A stretch of 10,821 nucleotides of DNA, taken from assembly GCA_026770585.1 (NCBI GenBank), contig MU646513.1:111914-122734 (forward strand), given 5' to 3'. The notes under the pieces were generated by a model. That model searched no databases. It worked only from the letters and a program-made list of their open reading frames with translations, and had not been told where the DNA came from. Positions 10,096 to 10,821 of this stretch are shown here, piece after piece. The DNA is from Baffinella frigidus. Lineage: Eukaryota; Cryptophyceae; Cryptomonadales; Baffinellaceae. Each line of letters opens with the position of its first letter. Position 1 is the first letter of the stretch. The position numbers were made by a program, and so were the translations under genes.

Positions 10096-10180
10096 GAAAG
10101 GAAGCATGCCTTTTCAGCAGAACAAGTTCCAGTGTCCGCCTATGTTGGGAGTTCGAAGAATCTCAAGGACCTGAAGGAGA
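10096..10180 (+). CDS. Unknown repeated exon-like sequence, copy 1
   Basis: Frame reads ERKHAFSAEQVPVSAY then VGSSKNLKDLKE. Compared with copy 3 (10664-10750), five of seven base differences are synonymous third-position changes in this frame, which argues for coding constraint. An upstream ATG in the same frame lies in the foldback end (10027), so a short chimeric frame 10027-10344 is open. I do not recognise the family. It could be an exon of a second gene or a coding fragment of a mobile element. Confidence 0.4.
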
Positions 10181-10440
10181 GCTCGCTCAGAGGATCCAGT
10201 GGCTCCAACGTCCCGAGGCGGGCTCGTCCTGGAATAGGTCCTCACACAAGACCGGAGCTGCACTCGGGGAAACACGCGGTTGGTCACCGATCTGGGGGTA
10301 AAGTCACTTCGGCAATCCTACACGGGAATGTTTCCCCAGATTAACACAAAGCCGACTCATGGGGGCTGAAGCCAGGAGCTGCATACGTGCGGGAGAAGAA
10401 AGAGAACGACAGCCTCAAGCTTCACCAGAAAGTACGAGAG
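10181..10440. other. Spacer between exon-like copies
   Basis: Contains CGTCCCGAGGCGGGCTCG (10210) and GGAGCTGCACTC (10255), words shared with other repeats. The plus frame from copy 1 remains open to 10344 without a recognisable domain. Confidence 0.3.
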
Positions 10441-10445
10441 GTGCC

Positions 10446-10529
10446 ATGCTTTGAGTCCGTTAGGTTCTTCGAGCTCCCAACATAGGCGGACACCGGAACT
10501 TGTTTGGTAGAAAGGCCATGCTTCCTTTC
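10446..10529 (-). pseudogene. Unknown repeated exon-like sequence, copy 2 (inverted)
   Basis: Minus frame reads ERKHGLSTKQVPVSAY then VGSSKNLTDSKH. Amino-acid changes are more frequent than between copies 1 and 3, so it is probably decaying. Flanked by CCCGCCTCGGGGCGA (inverted minisatellite-like unit). Confidence 0.4.
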
Positions 10530-10577
10530 AGCCCTAGGGACGGGCCCGCCTCGGGGCGAGAGGCCTGAGGAAGCGTC

Positions 10578-10658
10578 TAGCTCTGCCTGAGTTGTATTCC
10601 GGCTCGTCCTTGAAGTATTTAAGAGCAGAAATCCAGTACACACGGGTGCATAGAATGT
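10578..10658. mobile_element. MITE, CTCTGCCTGAG family, copy 4 (right end lost)
   Basis: AGCTCTGCCTGAGTTGTATT CCGGCTCGTCCTTGAAGTA, then GAGCAGAAATCCAGTACA; ends abruptly just before the third exon-like copy. Confidence 0.5.
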
Positions 10659-10663
10659 GATCC

Positions 10664-10750
10664 GAAAGGAAGCATGGCTTTTCTGCAGAACAAGTTCCGG
10701 TGTCCGCCTATGTTGGGAGCTCGAAGAACCTCAAGGACCTCAAGGATGAG
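10664..10750 (+). CDS. Unknown repeated exon-like sequence, copy 3
   Basis: Frame reads ERKHGFSAEQVPVSAY, VGSSKNLKDLKDE and stays open toward the window end. See copy 1 for the synonymous pattern. TTTTCTGCAG inside could also be read as an acceptor, which would change the frame; the substitution pattern favours the ERKH frame. Confidence 0.4.
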
Positions 10751-10800
10751 CGCAAGCGTGCGGTTCCTGACTCACAAACCAAGCTTCACATACATGTATA

Positions 10801-10821
10801 CCCCCCCCCCCCCCCCCCCCC
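10801..10821. repeat. C homopolymer at window end
   Basis: 21 C in a row to the last base. Other long C/G runs: 48-60, 2256-2274, 9832-9844. Confidence 0.9.

Noticed and set aside
1-10821. tRNA or rRNA genes
   Set aside because: No cloverleaf with conserved TTC loop and no rRNA core sequence was seen on either strand; the hairpin elements do not fit tRNA geometry.

Overview
The window looks like nuclear DNA of a eukaryotic alga. It has no operon-like packing. It carries plant/alga-type telomeric heptamers (CCCTAAA/TTTAGGG), is saturated with foldback (MITE-like) elements and minisatellites, and its convincing coding sequence comes as very short exons bounded by GCAG acceptors and GT donors. 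A cryptophyte is my best guess. It rests only on remembering that the peptide MSEVPLY, read from the terminal repeat at 10027-10047, recurs in cryptophyte gene predictions; I could not check this.

Main result: six small plus-strand exons (3034-3121, 4596-4636, 6063-6140, 7074-7115, 8159-8215, 9643-9720) have compatible phases. In order they carry all four hallmark motifs of the HAD hydrolase superfamily: motif I DWDRT, motif II IVTRQN, motif III TKADVM and motif IV LDDDIRE, followed by a typical C-terminal strand (HRVLFV) and a stop. The introns are about 0.9-1.5 kb and filled with repeats. A possible upstream exon of the same gene (809-904) encodes a CxxC-x7-CxxC zinc-finger-like segment.

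Most of these exons are surrounded by broken copies of themselves, clustered by exon type rather than as repeats of the whole gene. Zinc-finger exon copies lie at 74-1060, motif-I copies at 2108-3930, pre-motif-II at 4019-4636, motif-II at 5584-6879, motif-IV at 8040-8438 and terminal-exon copies at 9458-9720. The copies travel with palindromic elements, and many are frameshifted or interrupted.

Layout: 1-1280, zinc-finger exon copies plus palindromic repeats; 1281-2100, hairpins and foldback elements only; 2100-3960, motif-I copies and two elements with CCCTTAAGTG ends; 3960-5300, pre-motif-II exon, a minus-strand cysteine-rich (GCC2/GCC3-like) fragment, degenerate telomeric repeat; 5300-7120, a long inverted repeat, motif-II copies, and motif III between oppositely oriented telomeric tracts; 7120-9000, minisatellites, foldback elements, motif-IV exons; 9000-9810, telomeric repeat and last exon, whose stop lies in a foldback end; 9813-10042, two nested foldback elements; 10043-10821, a second exon-like sequence in three copies, ending in a C tract at the window edge.

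No rRNA, tRNA, CRISPR array or complete single-exon gene was found. Splice sites and the HAD assignment are read by eye and untested.
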